A stretch of 57,004 nt of DNA from DASRQK01 sp964401685 (GTDB taxonomy: Bacteria > Bacteroidota > Bacteroidia > Sphingobacteriales > Sphingobacteriaceae). The notes under the pieces were generated by a model. The model did no database searches and was not told the origin of the DNA. It was given only the letters and a program-made list of their open reading frames with translations. Where the stretch lies: NCBI GenBank assembly GCA_964401685.1, contig CAYNZH010000013.1, positions 1 to 57,004 of the forward strand, given 5' to 3'. A program made the position numbers and the translations under genes. Positions 42,136 through 51,602 of this stretch are shown here, piece by piece (position 1 is the stretch's first letter; every line of letters starts with the position of its first letter).

Positions 42136-45100
42136 TCAGGTTTTTGATTCAACGTCCGATTGCTGTTACTGTAAGCTTTTTTGCTTTTTTGTTGATGGGT
42201 CTCACTTCCTACTTCAATTTGCCGGTTTCCCTACTGCCAAACGTACCTGTTCCAGAAATTATCGTGCGATTGGACACGCGTCCTTTGCCTGCACGCGAGG
42301 CTGAGGTACAAATGGTTGAGCCCTTGCGTCAGCAACTGATACAATTGTCCGGGCTCAGCGATTTAGAAAGTGTTGTATCGGATGATTATGGGTCGATCCA
42401 CCTTCGGTTTGAACACGGGACAAACATGAGTATGGCCTTCGTGGAGACAAACGAAAAAGTAGATTTCACAATGAATAGCCTACCTCGTGGCATGCCCAGA
42501 CCAACTGTTAGCCGGTTGGACGTAAGCGATATTCCTATTTTCCGACTGGAGATTTACCAGAAAAGCGAGAATAGAAATCCAGATTCGTTTGCGGAACTAA
42601 GCACCTTCGTGCGCGAGGTTGTGCGCAGGAGGCTTGAACAGCTCCCACAAGTAGCCATGATAGATATTACAGGGGCTGCTTTTCCGGAGATCGCATTAAA
42701 ACCCAAAGAAAATGTGATGCGTGCGCTTGGATTCGAACCCCAAATCCTGCAGCATGTTATTAAGGATAATGAGGTTGATGTCAGGCAGGTGCTGGTACAA
42801 GATGGTTATTATCGTTATCCATTAAAGATCACAGGCGGTTGGATCGATATTGATGCGATCAAGGCTTATCCAGTTCGGGCGCAGGATCGCTTGTTTACTC
42901 TGGCAGACATTGCTGAAGTAAGAGCCGACCTCTCCTCACCGTCTGGTGTTTATTTCAATAAGACAAGTCAGGCCATTACGGCGTCTATTATCAAACAGAG
43001 CGCCACCAGAATGAATGATTTTCAACAATCCGTGGGCGGAGTTATCGAAGAATTGCGCAAAAGCTACCCGAATCTTGCCTTTGAAGTAAGTCAGGATCAA
43101 ACTGCACTATTGGATTTTGCTATGAACAATCTGAAGCAAGATCTGTTAGTTGGAGGCTTACTCGCATTTGTTTGCATGTGGATTTTCGTCCGAAAGCCGC
43201 AAATGGCCTGGTTGATAGGACTCACAATACCCATTTCCCTCCTCCTGAGCTTGCTTGGATTTTATATGCTTGGTATCTCCTTGAACATCATCTCCTTGGG
43301 AGGTTTGATCCTCGGACTGAGTATGACTATCGATAATTCCATTGTTGTTATGGACTCCATAAACCGGAAGAGAATATTTGGGGGGTCGGCAGAAGAAGCC
43401 GTGACCCGGGGTACTTTGGAAGTGATAAGACCCTTGATCACGTCTGTTTTGACGAATTGTTCAGTGTTTGTACCGCTAATTTTCCTTAGTGGATTCGCTG
43501 GAGCATTGTTTTTTGATCAGGCAATGTCCATTGTGCTAGGGGTTGTCTCATCGTTGATTGTCGCCATTTTCCTCATTCCACCGCTCTATCACTTATTCTG
43601 TAGATATCTGGTGCGTGTGACCGAAGTGAACACTTCTACTTCGTTGCTTATAAAACTTTACGACAGAGGACTTCTGTGGAGTTTTAAGCATCCGGGATCT
43701 ATTATGCTTATGGTCCTGCTCCTATCGGGTAGCGGTATATTTTGGTATGCAAGTTTGGAAAAAAGCCGATTGCCTGATTTGACACGGAAGGATTTGGAAA
43801 TTCGAATTGCATGGAACGAATCCATCACCTTAGAGGAGAATCAACATAGGATGCTCAAGCTCGCCGCACGCTTTTCAACGAATGCAAAGGTCTGGAATTC
43901 CTGGGTTGGGACACAGCAGTATCAACTAGATCTCTATCCTCAACAGGGCGTTCAAGAAAGTCTTATCTACGCAAATTTTTCTGAAGCCACATTGGTTAAT
44001 CAATGTAGGGAGGAACTTGGAGCATGGTTACGTTTGGAATATCCTAGGGCTCTTGTAGAGTTTGAGCACGCAAAGAATGCAATGGAGCTAGTCTTTGGGC
44101 AACAAAGTCCGGACCTAGAATTGCAGCTAACGGCCGTGAATCAGCCGGTTGCTCCAAAAATTGAAGATTTGGAGCCATTTGTTTCTTCCCTAAATGAAAT
44201 GCTTCCCGATGCAAAAATTGCCCCGCTCTATTTAGAAGAGGAAATTGTATTGTCTATAGACGCTAAAAACAGCCTGAGGTACGGATTCACGCCGACAGAA
44301 GTTTCCGATGCACTGGAAAATACTTTTAAAGAAAAGTCGATTGGTCATCTTTATGGTCAGGAGGTGTCAACGGCATTTGTCCAGAAACCAAAACAATTTG
44401 ATACAATCGAAGAGGCGCTCCAGGCGACATTTCTAAGGAGTGACGAAGGAACTTATGCTTTAGGAACCTTTTTGTCCTCGTTCAGGCGTCAGGATTACCG
44501 CTCCATTCATGCCGGCCCGCAAGGCGCATATTATCCCGTGAAAATCGAGACCTCTACGCCCAAGCAGGATATGGCGAAAATCAATCATTTATTGCGGGAA
44601 AATAATCAAATCCAAGGGGTTATCTCGGGCGGCTATTTTGAATATCAGGATCTGATCAAAGAAATGTCCTTCATACTCATTGTGTCCGTATTATTGTTGT
44701 ACTTTATTCTGGCGGCACAATTCGAATCCTTAGTTCAGCCGCTTTTTATTCTATTGGAGTTACCAATTGCAATATCAGGCTCCCTTTTGTTTCTCTATTT
44801 GGGCGGAAGCACGGTGAATATAATGTCCATGATAGGTGTAATTGTAATGAGCGGACTGGTTATCAACGATTCGATTTTAAAGCTAGATGCAATCAATCAT
44901 TTGAGAGTGAAAGGCCTGACGCTTAAACAAGCAATCTTCGAAGGAGGGCATAAGCGCGTGAATTCCATTTTTATGATCACGATTACGAGTATTGGGGCTT
45001 TGGTTCCTACGCTTTTTATGGATGATATGGGTTCAGAGATGCAAAAACCTCTTGTATTAGCGCTGCTAGGAGGCATGTCAGTCGGCCTTCTCGTGAGTTT

Positions 45101-45164
45101 GTTTTTTATTCCGATTGTCTACTTGGCTGTATATAAACGTCATGAAAATTTAGAAGAGATATGA
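42132..45164 (+). CDS. RND efflux permease, second of a pair
   Basis: 1010 residues, AcrB-fold, starting with the standard FLIQRPIAVTVSFFAFLLMG. TM4 has TIDNSIVVMDSI (Asp401-Asn402) and TM10 SGLVINDSILKLD (Asn912-Asp913 at the AcrB Lys940-Asn941 positions). This VNDS-like form is common among Bacteroidota HAE permeases. It overlaps RND1 by 4 nt (ATGA) and the tolC-like gene by 4 nt, so all three are translated together in fixed ratio. Sequence identity to RND1 is low by eye. Confidence 0.92.
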   Translation: MIRFLIQRPIAVTVSFFAFLLMGLTSYFNLPVSLLPNVPVPEIIVRLDTRPLPAREAEVQMVEPLRQQLIQLSGLSDLESVVSDDYGSIHLRFEHGTNMSMAFVETNEKVDFTMNSLPRGMPRPTVSRLDVSDIPIFRLEIYQKSENRNPDSFAELSTFVREVVRRRLEQLPQVAMIDITGAAFPEIALKPKENVMRALGFEPQILQHVIKDNEVDVRQVLVQDGYYRYPLKITGGWIDIDAIKAYPVRAQDRLFTLADIAEVRADLSSPSGVYFNKTSQAITASIIKQSATRMNDFQQSVGGVIEELRKSYPNLAFEVSQDQTALLDFAMNNLKQDLLVGGLLAFVCMWIFVRKPQMAWLIGLTIPISLLLSLLGFYMLGISLNIISLGGLILGLSMTIDNSIVVMDSINRKRIFGGSAEEAVTRGTLEVIRPLITSVLTNCSVFVPLIFLSGFAGALFFDQAMSIVLGVVSSLIVAIFLIPPLYHLFCRYLVRVTEVNTSTSLLIKLYDRGLLWSFKHPGSIMLMVLLLSGSGIFWYASLEKSRLPDLTRKDLEIRIAWNESITLEENQHRMLKLAARFSTNAKVWNSWVGTQQYQLDLYPQQGVQESLIYANFSEATLVNQCREELGAWLRLEYPRALVEFEHAKNAMELVFGQQSPDLELQLTAVNQPVAPKIEDLEPFVSSLNEMLPDAKIAPLYLEEEIVLSIDAKNSLRYGFTPTEVSDALENTFKEKSIGHLYGQEVSTAFVQKPKQFDTIEEALQATFLRSDEGTYALGTFLSSFRRQDYRSIHAGPQGAYYPVKIETSTPKQDMAKINHLLRENNQIQGVISGGYFEYQDLIKEMSFILIVSVLLLYFILAAQFESLVQPLFILLELPIAISGSLLFLYLGGSTVNIMSMIGVIVMSGLVINDSILKLDAINHLRVKGLTLKQAIFEGGHKRVNSIFMITITSIGALVPTLFMDDMGSEMQKPLVLALLGGMSVGLLVSLFFIPIVYLAVYKRHENLEEI

Positions 45165-46513
45165 CTAGGTGTGCTAAAACAATAATAGGGGTTCTGAGCT
45201 GTCTTATTCTGAGCAATTTCATTTGTGTGAACGGACAAATTCCGGCTGCGCAACCGGTAAAGCTCACACTGCAACACGCTATCGAACGTGCGCAAGAGCA
45301 ATCCTTTGCCTACAAACTTGCGGTACATGATCTGCAAAGAAGTAACTTGATCTATTCGCTTCACCACACTTCCCTTTATCCGCGAGTGGTCTTGGACGGA
45401 ATGATACCCAATTATAGAAGGGCAATCAGCAAAATTACGCTGCCCTCAGGTGATGATACCTTCGTGAGCCAGCATCAAGCTTTCAGTAGCCTTCAACTAA
45501 GTGTTAACCAGCGTGTCGCGTGGACGGGAGGGAGTTTTTCCCTGAATTCTTCTGTGGACAGGATTGATGTGTTCGGTGCGGAGGTGTATCACCGATTTGC
45601 GGGAAATCCTTTTTCCCTATCGTATTTTCAGGAAAATATCGGCTATAATGAAATTAAATGGGCTAAAAGATTGGAACCATTGCGTTTGGCCAAGGCTGAT
45701 AAGAAATTTATCGTCGAGATGGAACAGATTGCGTTGACGACAGCTGATCATTATTTCGATGTTCTGAACACAGGAATGTCCCTGGAGTTGTCTGAGCTGA
45801 CACAACATCAATCTAGATTCTTATACTCCGTCGCTGAGCAGCGATTTAAATTGTCGGCGGTTTCGCAGGGGGAACTCCTCCAATTGCGGCTACACATTTT
45901 GAAGGCAGAACAGCANNNNNNNNNNNNNNNNNNNNNNNNNNNNNNNNNNNNNNNNNNNNNNNNNNNNNNNNNNNNNNNNNNNNNNNNNNNNNNNNNNNNN
46001 NNNNNNNNNNNNNNNATTACTGCAAATATCGGGACTTCCGGTACATCCCGGCGCTTGGGCGAACTTTGGCATGGCATGGAAAATCAGCAGCAGGTCTTAT
46101 TTGGGTTTTCTATTCCATTGGTGGACTGGAATTATTCGCGGATAAATCGGCAGCGCGCGGAAGCCAATCTAGCAATGATTGAGAGCCAGCATAGTCAACA
46201 GGAACTGAACATGGAGCATGAGCTCGCGCAACAAGTTGCTCGTTGGAATTTGCAGAAAAGGCAGTTGGAAGTTGCCCGGGAAAGTCAATCAGTAGCTGCA
46301 CAGCATTACGAATTAGAGCTTCAACGTTTTTTGCTCGGTTTGATCAGCCTCAATGACCTCAATTCGGCCCAAAACGCGCGAGATCAAGCGTCTCATGCCT
46401 ATCTTTCCTCTTTACGCACATATTGGCTGGTATACTTTTCTCTTAGGAAAATCACTCTTTACGACTTTTTCGAAGAGCGACCAATCCAATTTGTCCGGAA
46501 AATTTCTCGATAA
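45161..46513 (+). CDS. TolC-like outer-membrane efflux channel, interrupted by a sequence gap
   Basis: Signal peptide MTRCAKTIIGVLSCLILSNFICVNGQ, then OEP-family halves: LTLQHAIERAQEQSFAYKLAVHDL, then QHQAFSSLQLSVNQRV, then ALTTADHYFDVLNTGMSLEL helices. After the gap come GFSIPLVDWNYSRINRQRAEANL and long C-terminal helices to LRTYWLVYFSLRKITLYDF. As placed, 450 codons with 100 N. Family length is about 440-490, so the true gap is not far from the placeholder or somewhat longer. Coupled to RND2 by ATGA. It forms the outer-membrane duct of the tripartite pump. Confidence 0.88.
   Translation: MTRCAKTIIGVLSCLILSNFICVNGQIPAAQPVKLTLQHAIERAQEQSFAYKLAVHDLQRSNLIYSLHHTSLYPRVVLDGMIPNYRRAISKITLPSGDDTFVSQHQAFSSLQLSVNQRVAWTGGSFSLNSSVDRIDVFGAEVYHRFAGNPFSLSYFQENIGYNEIKWAKRLEPLRLAKADKKFIVEMEQIALTTADHYFDVLNTGMSLELSELTQHQSRFLYSVAEQRFKLSAVSQGELLQLRLHILKAEQXXXXXXXXXXXXXXXXXXXXXXXXXXXXXXXXXXITANIGTSGTSRRLGELWHGMENQQQVLFGFSIPLVDWNYSRINRQRAEANLAMIESQHSQQELNMEHELAQQVARWNLQKRQLEVARESQSVAAQHYELELQRFLLGLISLNDLNSAQNARDQASHAYLSSLRTYWLVYFSLRKITLYDFFEERPIQFVRKISR
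45916..46015. other. Assembly gap (100 N) in the tolC-like gene
   Basis: Exactly 100 N, a placeholder. Flanks share no repeat. It interrupts the helical barrel region. Confidence 0.99.
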
Positions 46514-46533
46514 CGTCGATAAAAATCCCTACC

Positions 46534-46567
46534 TTTGTATCCCGTACATAAACGTGTTATATATTTG
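46534..46567 (+). promoter_or_regulatory. pyrG promoter
   Basis: TATATTTG (46560-46567) ends 2 nt before the pyrG ATG; TTTG at 46534-46537 lies 22 nt upstream. A second TAnnTTTG match, TACCTTTG (46530-46537), overlaps that -33 and may be an alternative -7. Confidence 0.6.
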
Positions 46568-46569
46568 TC

Positions 46570-48198
46570 ATGACTAAATACATTTTTGTTACGGGGGGAG
46601 TAACTTCATCCCTAGGTAAAGGCATCATTTCTGCCTCCCTGGCCAAGCTGCTTCAAGCTCGTGGCTATAAAGTAACTATTCAAAAATTTGATCCCTATAT
46701 CAATATTGATCCCGGGACTCTGAATCCTTACGAGCATGGCGAATGTTATGTGACCGAAGATGGTGCTGAAACGGATCTTGACCTCGGCCACTACGAACGA
46801 TTTCTGAATACAACTACTTCTCAGGCAAATAACGTTACAACAGGGCGCATCTATCAGGAAGTGATACGTCAGGAGAGAGCCGGAGCCTACCTGGGGAAGA
46901 CCGTTCAGGTTGTTCCGCACATTACCGATGAAATAAAACGTAGAATGCGGCTCCTGGGTGAGAATGGGGATTTTGATATAGTAATCACCGAATTAGGAGG
47001 GACAGTCGGCGATATCGAGTCTTTACCTTTTATAGAGGCGGTGCGTCAGCTTCGCTGGGAATTAGGAAGTAATGATTCTCTGGTGATACACCTTACTTTA
47101 GTCCCATTTCTTGCAGCTGCGGGTGAACTGAAAACAAAGCCCACTCAGCACTCTGTCAAGACCCTTTTAGAATACGGTATTCAGCCAGACGTACTGGTTT
47201 GCCGAACAGAACACCACCTAAATACAGAAATCCGCAAAAAACTTGCATTGTTCTGCAACGTCAATGTCAATGCGGTTATAGAATCTATTGATGCTTCGTC
47301 CATATACGACGTGCCACTTTTAATGCAAAAAGAACAGCTCGACAAAATTGTGCTAAGTAAATTAAAGCTGTCGACCAAAGCCGAACCCGACCTGGCAAGT
47401 TGGAAGACTTTTTTGCAGAAATTGAAAAATCCCCTTCATGAAGTAAAAATTGCATTGGTTGGCAAGTACGTCGAACTGCCAGATGCTTACAAATCCATTA
47501 TTGAAGCGTTTATACACGGCGGCGCGATGAATGAATGTAAGGTTCGCGTAGAATTTATCGCGGCGGAACTTTTAAACGAGGACAACATCGCTCGTAAATT
47601 GAAAGAAGTAAATGGGATTTTGGTTGCGCCGGGTTTTGGCGAAAGGGGATTAGACGGCAAATTGGAGGCTATACGTTATGCACGTGAACAACAAGTCCCG
47701 TTTTTCGGAATATGTCTGGGAATGCAGTGCGCAGTCGTAGAATTTGCAAGAAATGTGCTGGGTTTGAGAGGAGCGAATAGTCAGGAGATGGATGCCAAAA
47801 CCAAACATCCGGTAATCCATCTGATGGAAAATCAAAAAAAAGTCAAAGATGTCGGCGGAAGCATGAGACTTGGAGCCTATCCCTGTGTACTGAAAAAAGG
47901 CTCAAAAGTAGCCTCCATTTACGGGAAGACAGAAATTACCGAGCGTCACCGTCACCGTTATGAATTCAACAACAAATACCTGAACCAATTCGAAGAGGCA
48001 GGAATGCTGGCATCCGGAAAAAATCCGGACAGCGACCTGGTGGAGATCATGGAGCTCAAAGATCACCGTTTTTTTGTTGCCGGACAATTTCACCCCGAAT
48101 TAAAATCAACAGTTGACAATCCTCATCCACTTTTTGTTAGCTTTGTAGCGGCCGCTTTGGCACATCAAAAAAGTGGACAGGAGCAAAAGCGAAAATAA
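46570..48198 (+). CDS. pyrG: CTP synthase
   Basis: Amidates UTP to CTP with glutamine and ATP. 542 residues, normal length. Seen: the synthetase domain start TKYIFVTGGVTSSLGKGIISASL with the nucleotide-binding loop, DPYINIDPGTLNPYEHGE, and GGTVGDIESLPFIEA, then the class I amidotransferase domain: GKYVELPDAYKSI, FFGICLGMQCAVVEFARN with the nucleophile Cys, and the catalytic FHPE near the C-terminus (VAGQFHPELKS). First gene of a probable pyrG-yidC-csbD-like-tadA unit; yidC starts 23 nt later. Confidence 0.97.
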   Translation: MTKYIFVTGGVTSSLGKGIISASLAKLLQARGYKVTIQKFDPYINIDPGTLNPYEHGECYVTEDGAETDLDLGHYERFLNTTTSQANNVTTGRIYQEVIRQERAGAYLGKTVQVVPHITDEIKRRMRLLGENGDFDIVITELGGTVGDIESLPFIEAVRQLRWELGSNDSLVIHLTLVPFLAAAGELKTKPTQHSVKTLLEYGIQPDVLVCRTEHHLNTEIRKKLALFCNVNVNAVIESIDASSIYDVPLLMQKEQLDKIVLSKLKLSTKAEPDLASWKTFLQKLKNPLHEVKIALVGKYVELPDAYKSIIEAFIHGGAMNECKVRVEFIAAELLNEDNIARKLKEVNGILVAPGFGERGLDGKLEAIRYAREQQVPFFGICLGMQCAVVEFARNVLGLRGANSQEMDAKTKHPVIHLMENQKKVKDVGGSMRLGAYPCVLKKGSKVASIYGKTEITERHRHRYEFNNKYLNQFEEAGMLASGKNPDSDLVEIMELKDHRFFVAGQFHPELKSTVDNPHPLFVSFVAAALAHQKSGQEQKRK

Positions 48199-48221
48199 CT
48201 TTTTAGCATATATATAAGAGA

Positions 48222-50191
48222 ATGGACAGAAATACCTTAATGGGTTTAGTATTGATCTTCGTGATATTAGCGGGATCAGTTTTCTTAATGAAGCCATCAG
48301 ACGAGGAAATCAAAAAAGAAAGAGAACGCCAAGCCCTGGCAAAACAGGATACCACCCAAATAGACACAACGACCCCNNNNNNNNNNNNNNNNNNNNNNNN
48401 NNNNNNNNNNNNNNNNNNNNNNNNNNNNNNNNNNNNNNNNNNNNNNNNNNNNNNNNNNNNNNNNNNNNNNNNNNNNGAGAACGCCAAGCCCTGGCAAAAC
48501 AGGATACCACCCAAATAGACACAACGACCCCTGAGATCATCAACGAAACCGAAAGCGTGCAACTCGATTCGACGGCACTAGCCGGCCCGTTCGGAAGTGC
48601 AATCCAGGGAGAAGAACGCTTGATCACTTTGGAGAACGAATTGATTCGGGCCCAGATCAGCACCAAAGGCGGTAGGGTAAAGTCGGTAGAGCTCAAAGGT
48701 GAGACGACTTACGATGATCAGCCTCTTATACTGTTCGACGGCGATCATAATAAATTTGGTCTGTTCTTTTTCGCCGGTGGTCAGAACTTTATGACCAACG
48801 AGCTTTACTTCTCGACAGAGGCCAACAATATTACAGTAGCAGGAAGTGACTCGTCCAGCATCACGATGAGACTGAACTATTCTGAGGATCGCTATGTGGA
48901 TTATATTTATTCTCTGCAAGGCGAATCTTACGAGCTCGGTTTTACCATCGTGACCAAAGGCATGCAAAACGTTATCCCTCCTACAGAAAACAAGATTTCC
49001 CTCCACTGGGAAACTGCACTTTTCCAGAAGGAAAAGGATATTTCCAGTGAAAGACAAAGATCCACGGCATATTTTAAACCAGTTGATAAATCGGTCGACA
49101 ATCTCAAAACCAGCGCCGATGCAGAGGAGAATTTCGAAAGCAGCGTGCATTGGGTTTCCTTCAAGCAACACTTTTTTTCCAATGTTTTGATTTCCGATTT
49201 TGGCGGATTCCAGGGTGGGAAAGTCAATGTGTACACGAGCACCGATGATGAGGTTGTAAAGCTTTATGCAGCGCAACTGGATCTGCCATTCAGCCATCAG
49301 GATATCAACAGCTACCCGATGCATTTTTTCTTTGGTCCAAACAAGTTCAATGTTCTTAAGGCGCATGGACATGATCTGGAGAAGCAGATTGATATGGGCT
49401 GGGGTCCAATGAAATGGATCAACCGCTTTATTACGGTCCCCGTTTTTAACTTTTTAGACGGCTTCCATCTGAGCTACGGCATAGTCATCCTGATCCTGAC
49501 CGTATTGCTTAAGCTGGTGCTTTCGCCCTTGACCTATAAATCATATGTTTCTATGGCCAAAATGCGGGTACTAAAACCCGAAATGGAGGTAATAAAAACC
49601 AAGGTTGGCGACGGAAATCCTACCCTGTTACAACAGGAATATATGAAGCTCTACAAGCAGGCCGGGGTCAATCCTCTGGGCGGCTGTATGCCTCTGCTCT
49701 TACAGATGCCATTTACCATCGCGTTCTTTTTCTTCTTTCCCAATCTGTTCGAACTGCGTGGAGAGAGCTTTTTATGGGTCAATGACTTGTCGACCTATGA
49801 TTCACCTATTACTTTTTCACCACTTCCGATTATTGGCGTAGGACACTTGAGTCTAATGTGTATTTTGATGACGGTCACCACCTTGATTTCTACTTGGTAC
49901 AACAATTCCATCTCGGGAGCTACAGGACAAATGAAATACATAGGTTATTTTATGCCGCTTATCTTTTTATTTGTACTAAATAGTTTCCCAGCCGGTTTGA
50001 ACTATTACTATCTGTTGTCAACCATCATCACTTTTGGTCAGCAGGTGGTCATTCGCCAGATGATCAACGACGACAAAATTCTCGCAGTTATTGAAGCGAA
50101 TAAAAAGAAACCAGAGGCAAATAAGAAATCGAAATTCCAGTCCAGAATGGAGGAATATATGCGTCAACAGCAGAATAAAGCAAAAAAATAA
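48222..50191 (+). CDS. yidC: Membrane protein insertase YidC, interrupted by an artefactual gap
   Basis: Inserts and folds inner-membrane proteins. N-terminal helix MDRNTLMGLVLIFVILAGSVFLM, a large periplasmic beta domain (ERLITLENELIRAQISTKGG onward), then the conserved insertase core: NRFITVPVFNFLDGF, LSPLTYKSYVSMAKM, QEYMKLYKQAGVNPLGGCMPLLLQMP, and ending with NSFPAGLNYYYLLS and a basic tail. A 100-N run (48377-48476) falls after the first helix. It is bordered by identical 55-nt copies (48322-48376 and 48477-48531). Joining them gives a continuous frame of 604 residues, close to family length. The gene is therefore probably intact. Confidence 0.95.
48377..48476. other. Assembly gap (100 N) flanked by identical 55-nt sequence
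   Basis: Exactly 100 N. Bases 48322-48376 and 48477-48531 are identical, as expected if two contigs overlap but were joined with a placeholder. Frame is kept when one copy and the Ns are removed. Confidence 0.97.
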
Positions 50192-50201
50192 TCATCCTGT
50201 T

Positions 50202-50417
50202 ATGGCAGATATCACGATCACCCGAGAGCAATGGGAAGTACTGAAATTAAAATTCTTGCGCAAATACAATCATTTGTCCGACGAAGATCTGGCCTACGAA
50301 CCCGGTCAAGAAGACCAATTGGTAGACAAGCTTGCGAAACGAGTCAATAGGAATCGAGAATACATCTTGTTCACCTTGAAAAAGGGGTTGGCGGATCTGG
50401 ATAGCAATCGTCTGTGA
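50202..50417 (+). CDS. Small CsbD-like protein
   Basis: 71 residues from ATG 50202, 10 nt after the yidC stop. Starts MADITITREQWEVLKLKFLR and continues with YNHLSDEDLAYEPGQEDQLV and KLAKRVNRNREYILFTLKKG, an all-helical charged small protein. The W-x-x-L-K ... LSDEDL ... G-x-x-x-x-L pattern recalls CsbD-family stress proteins, but the match is by eye only. Its stop overlaps the tadA start by one base (TGATG), so the two are coupled. Function unknown. Confidence 0.68.
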   Translation: MADITITREQWEVLKLKFLRKYNHLSDEDLAYEPGQEDQLVDKLAKRVNRNREYILFTLKKGLADLDSNRL

Positions 50418-50866
50418 TGGAACTCCAGTCCTCGGACGAACGTTTCATGCGTCTTGCACTCCAGGAAGCTGAAAAAGCACTCGCTCAAAATGAGGTTCCC
50501 ATAGGGGCAGTGATCGTGCATCAAGGGCGCATCATCGGCCGGGGACACAATCTGACCGAGCGCTTAAATGACGTTACTGCACATGCTGAGATGCAAGCTT
50601 TTACAGCTGCAGCAAACTTTATCGGAGGAAAATACTTACAAGGTTGTACCCTATACGTAACCATTGAACCCTGTGTGATGTGCGCGGGAGCAGCCTATTG
50701 GACGCAGATCAGCCGCATCGTATACGGCGCCCGTGATCCCAAGAGAGGGTTCAACAGCGTGTCAGCAAATTTATTGCATCCCAGGACGCAAACCGTGGAA
50801 GGCGTGCTTTCGGCAGAATGTGGCCAACTGATAAGTGATTTTTTTCGTTCTAAACGGCACAAATGA
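50417..50866 (+). CDS. tadA: tRNA-specific adenosine deaminase
   Basis: Converts A34 to inosine in tRNA-Arg(ACG). 149 residues. Seen: NEVPIGAVIVHQGRIIGRGHN, the zinc/general-acid motif TAHAEMQA (His56, Glu58) and the second zinc motif EPCVMCAGAAYW (Cys86, Cys89), then the substrate-side ISRIVYGARDPKRG. Start is the ATG overlapping the previous stop; an in-frame GTG one codon upstream is less likely. Last gene of the pyrG-yidC unit by spacing. Confidence 0.94.
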   Translation: MELQSSDERFMRLALQEAEKALAQNEVPIGAVIVHQGRIIGRGHNLTERLNDVTAHAEMQAFTAAANFIGGKYLQGCTLYVTIEPCVMCAGAAYWTQISRIVYGARDPKRGFNSVSANLLHPRTQTVEGVLSAECGQLISDFFRSKRHK

Positions 50867-50883
50867 CTAGAATTTGACAGAAA

Positions 50884-50918
50884 AACCAAACTTTTCAACA
50901 AAATTTTGGTTATATTTG
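50884..50918 (+). promoter_or_regulatory. sodA -7 box with adjacent inverted repeat
   Basis: TATATTTG (50911-50918), 48 nt upstream of the ATG. Just before it lies a 7-bp inverted repeat AACCAAA / TTTGGTT (50884-50890 and 50905-50911). It may be an operator or a tadA 3' end hairpin. No -33 TTG at normal distance. Confidence 0.45.
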
Positions 50919-50966
50919 AGATTGAGACAATAATATTTTTTCAACGAATACTAAAAATTTAAGAAT

Positions 50967-51578
50967 ATGGCATTTGAATTACCCGCGTTACCGTACGCAT
51001 CTGACGCATTAGCACCTCATATCGACAAAGAAACCATGGAAATCCATCATGGCAAACACCATAAAGCCTATGTGGACAACCTGAATAAAGCGCTTGAAGG
51101 CGAGAGCGTAGAAGGTCTTTCTTTGGAGGATATCAATAAAAATATATCAAAATATAGTACCGCTGTTCGCAACAATGGTGGCGGGCACTATAACCACAGT
51201 TTGTTCTGGAGCATCTTATCTGCTCAAGGCGGAGGCAAACCTACCGGCGAGCTGGCCCAGGCTATCGACGATACTTTTGGATCCTTCGATGAGTTAAAAA
51301 CCAAGCTTCAACAAGCCGGTGCGACACGATTTGGATCGGGCTGGGCGTGGCTTATTGTGGATTCGACTGGAAAATTAAAAGTGACGTCCACACCAAATCA
51401 AGACAATCCCTTGTTCGATATCGAGGGGATTGACAAGGGAACGCCAATTTTGGGAATTGACGTTTGGGAGCACGCCTATTATTTGAAGTATCAAAATAAG
51501 CGACCCGACTACCTCGAGGCTATTTTCAATGTTATTGATTGGAATGCTGTCGCTGACCGCTACGCTAAAGCAAAATAA
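50967..51578 (+). CDS. sodA: Superoxide dismutase, Mn-type by sequence
   Basis: Fe/Mn-family enzyme, 203 residues, cytoplasmic (no signal peptide). Metal ligands: His27 (MEIHH), His77 (GGGHYNHSLFW), Asp165 and His169 (DVWEHAYY). GGGHYNHSLF plus Gln145 in NQDNPL favour manganese: E. coli Mn-SOD has Gln146 there, whereas Fe-SOD supplies Gln from the N-terminal half. Metal use cannot be settled from sequence alone, and cambialistic enzymes are known in the phylum. Single gene between its -7 box and a good terminator. Confidence 0.96.
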   Translation: MAFELPALPYASDALAPHIDKETMEIHHGKHHKAYVDNLNKALEGESVEGLSLEDINKNISKYSTAVRNNGGGHYNHSLFWSILSAQGGGKPTGELAQAIDDTFGSFDELKTKLQQAGATRFGSGWAWLIVDSTGKLKVTSTPNQDNPLFDIEGIDKGTPILGIDVWEHAYYLKYQNKRPDYLEAIFNVIDWNAVADRYAKAK

Positions 51579-51602
51579 CATCATTTTAAATAAGTTCAGA
51601 GG

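Noticed and set aside
48322..48531. 55-bp direct repeat as target-site duplication of a mobile element
   Set aside because: Far too long for a target duplication, flanks exactly 100 N, and merging restores a gene frame. An unmerged contig overlap explains it better.
48578..49372. 264-codon minus-strand frame
   Set aside because: Antisense to the conserved yidC periplasmic domain; no family recognised.
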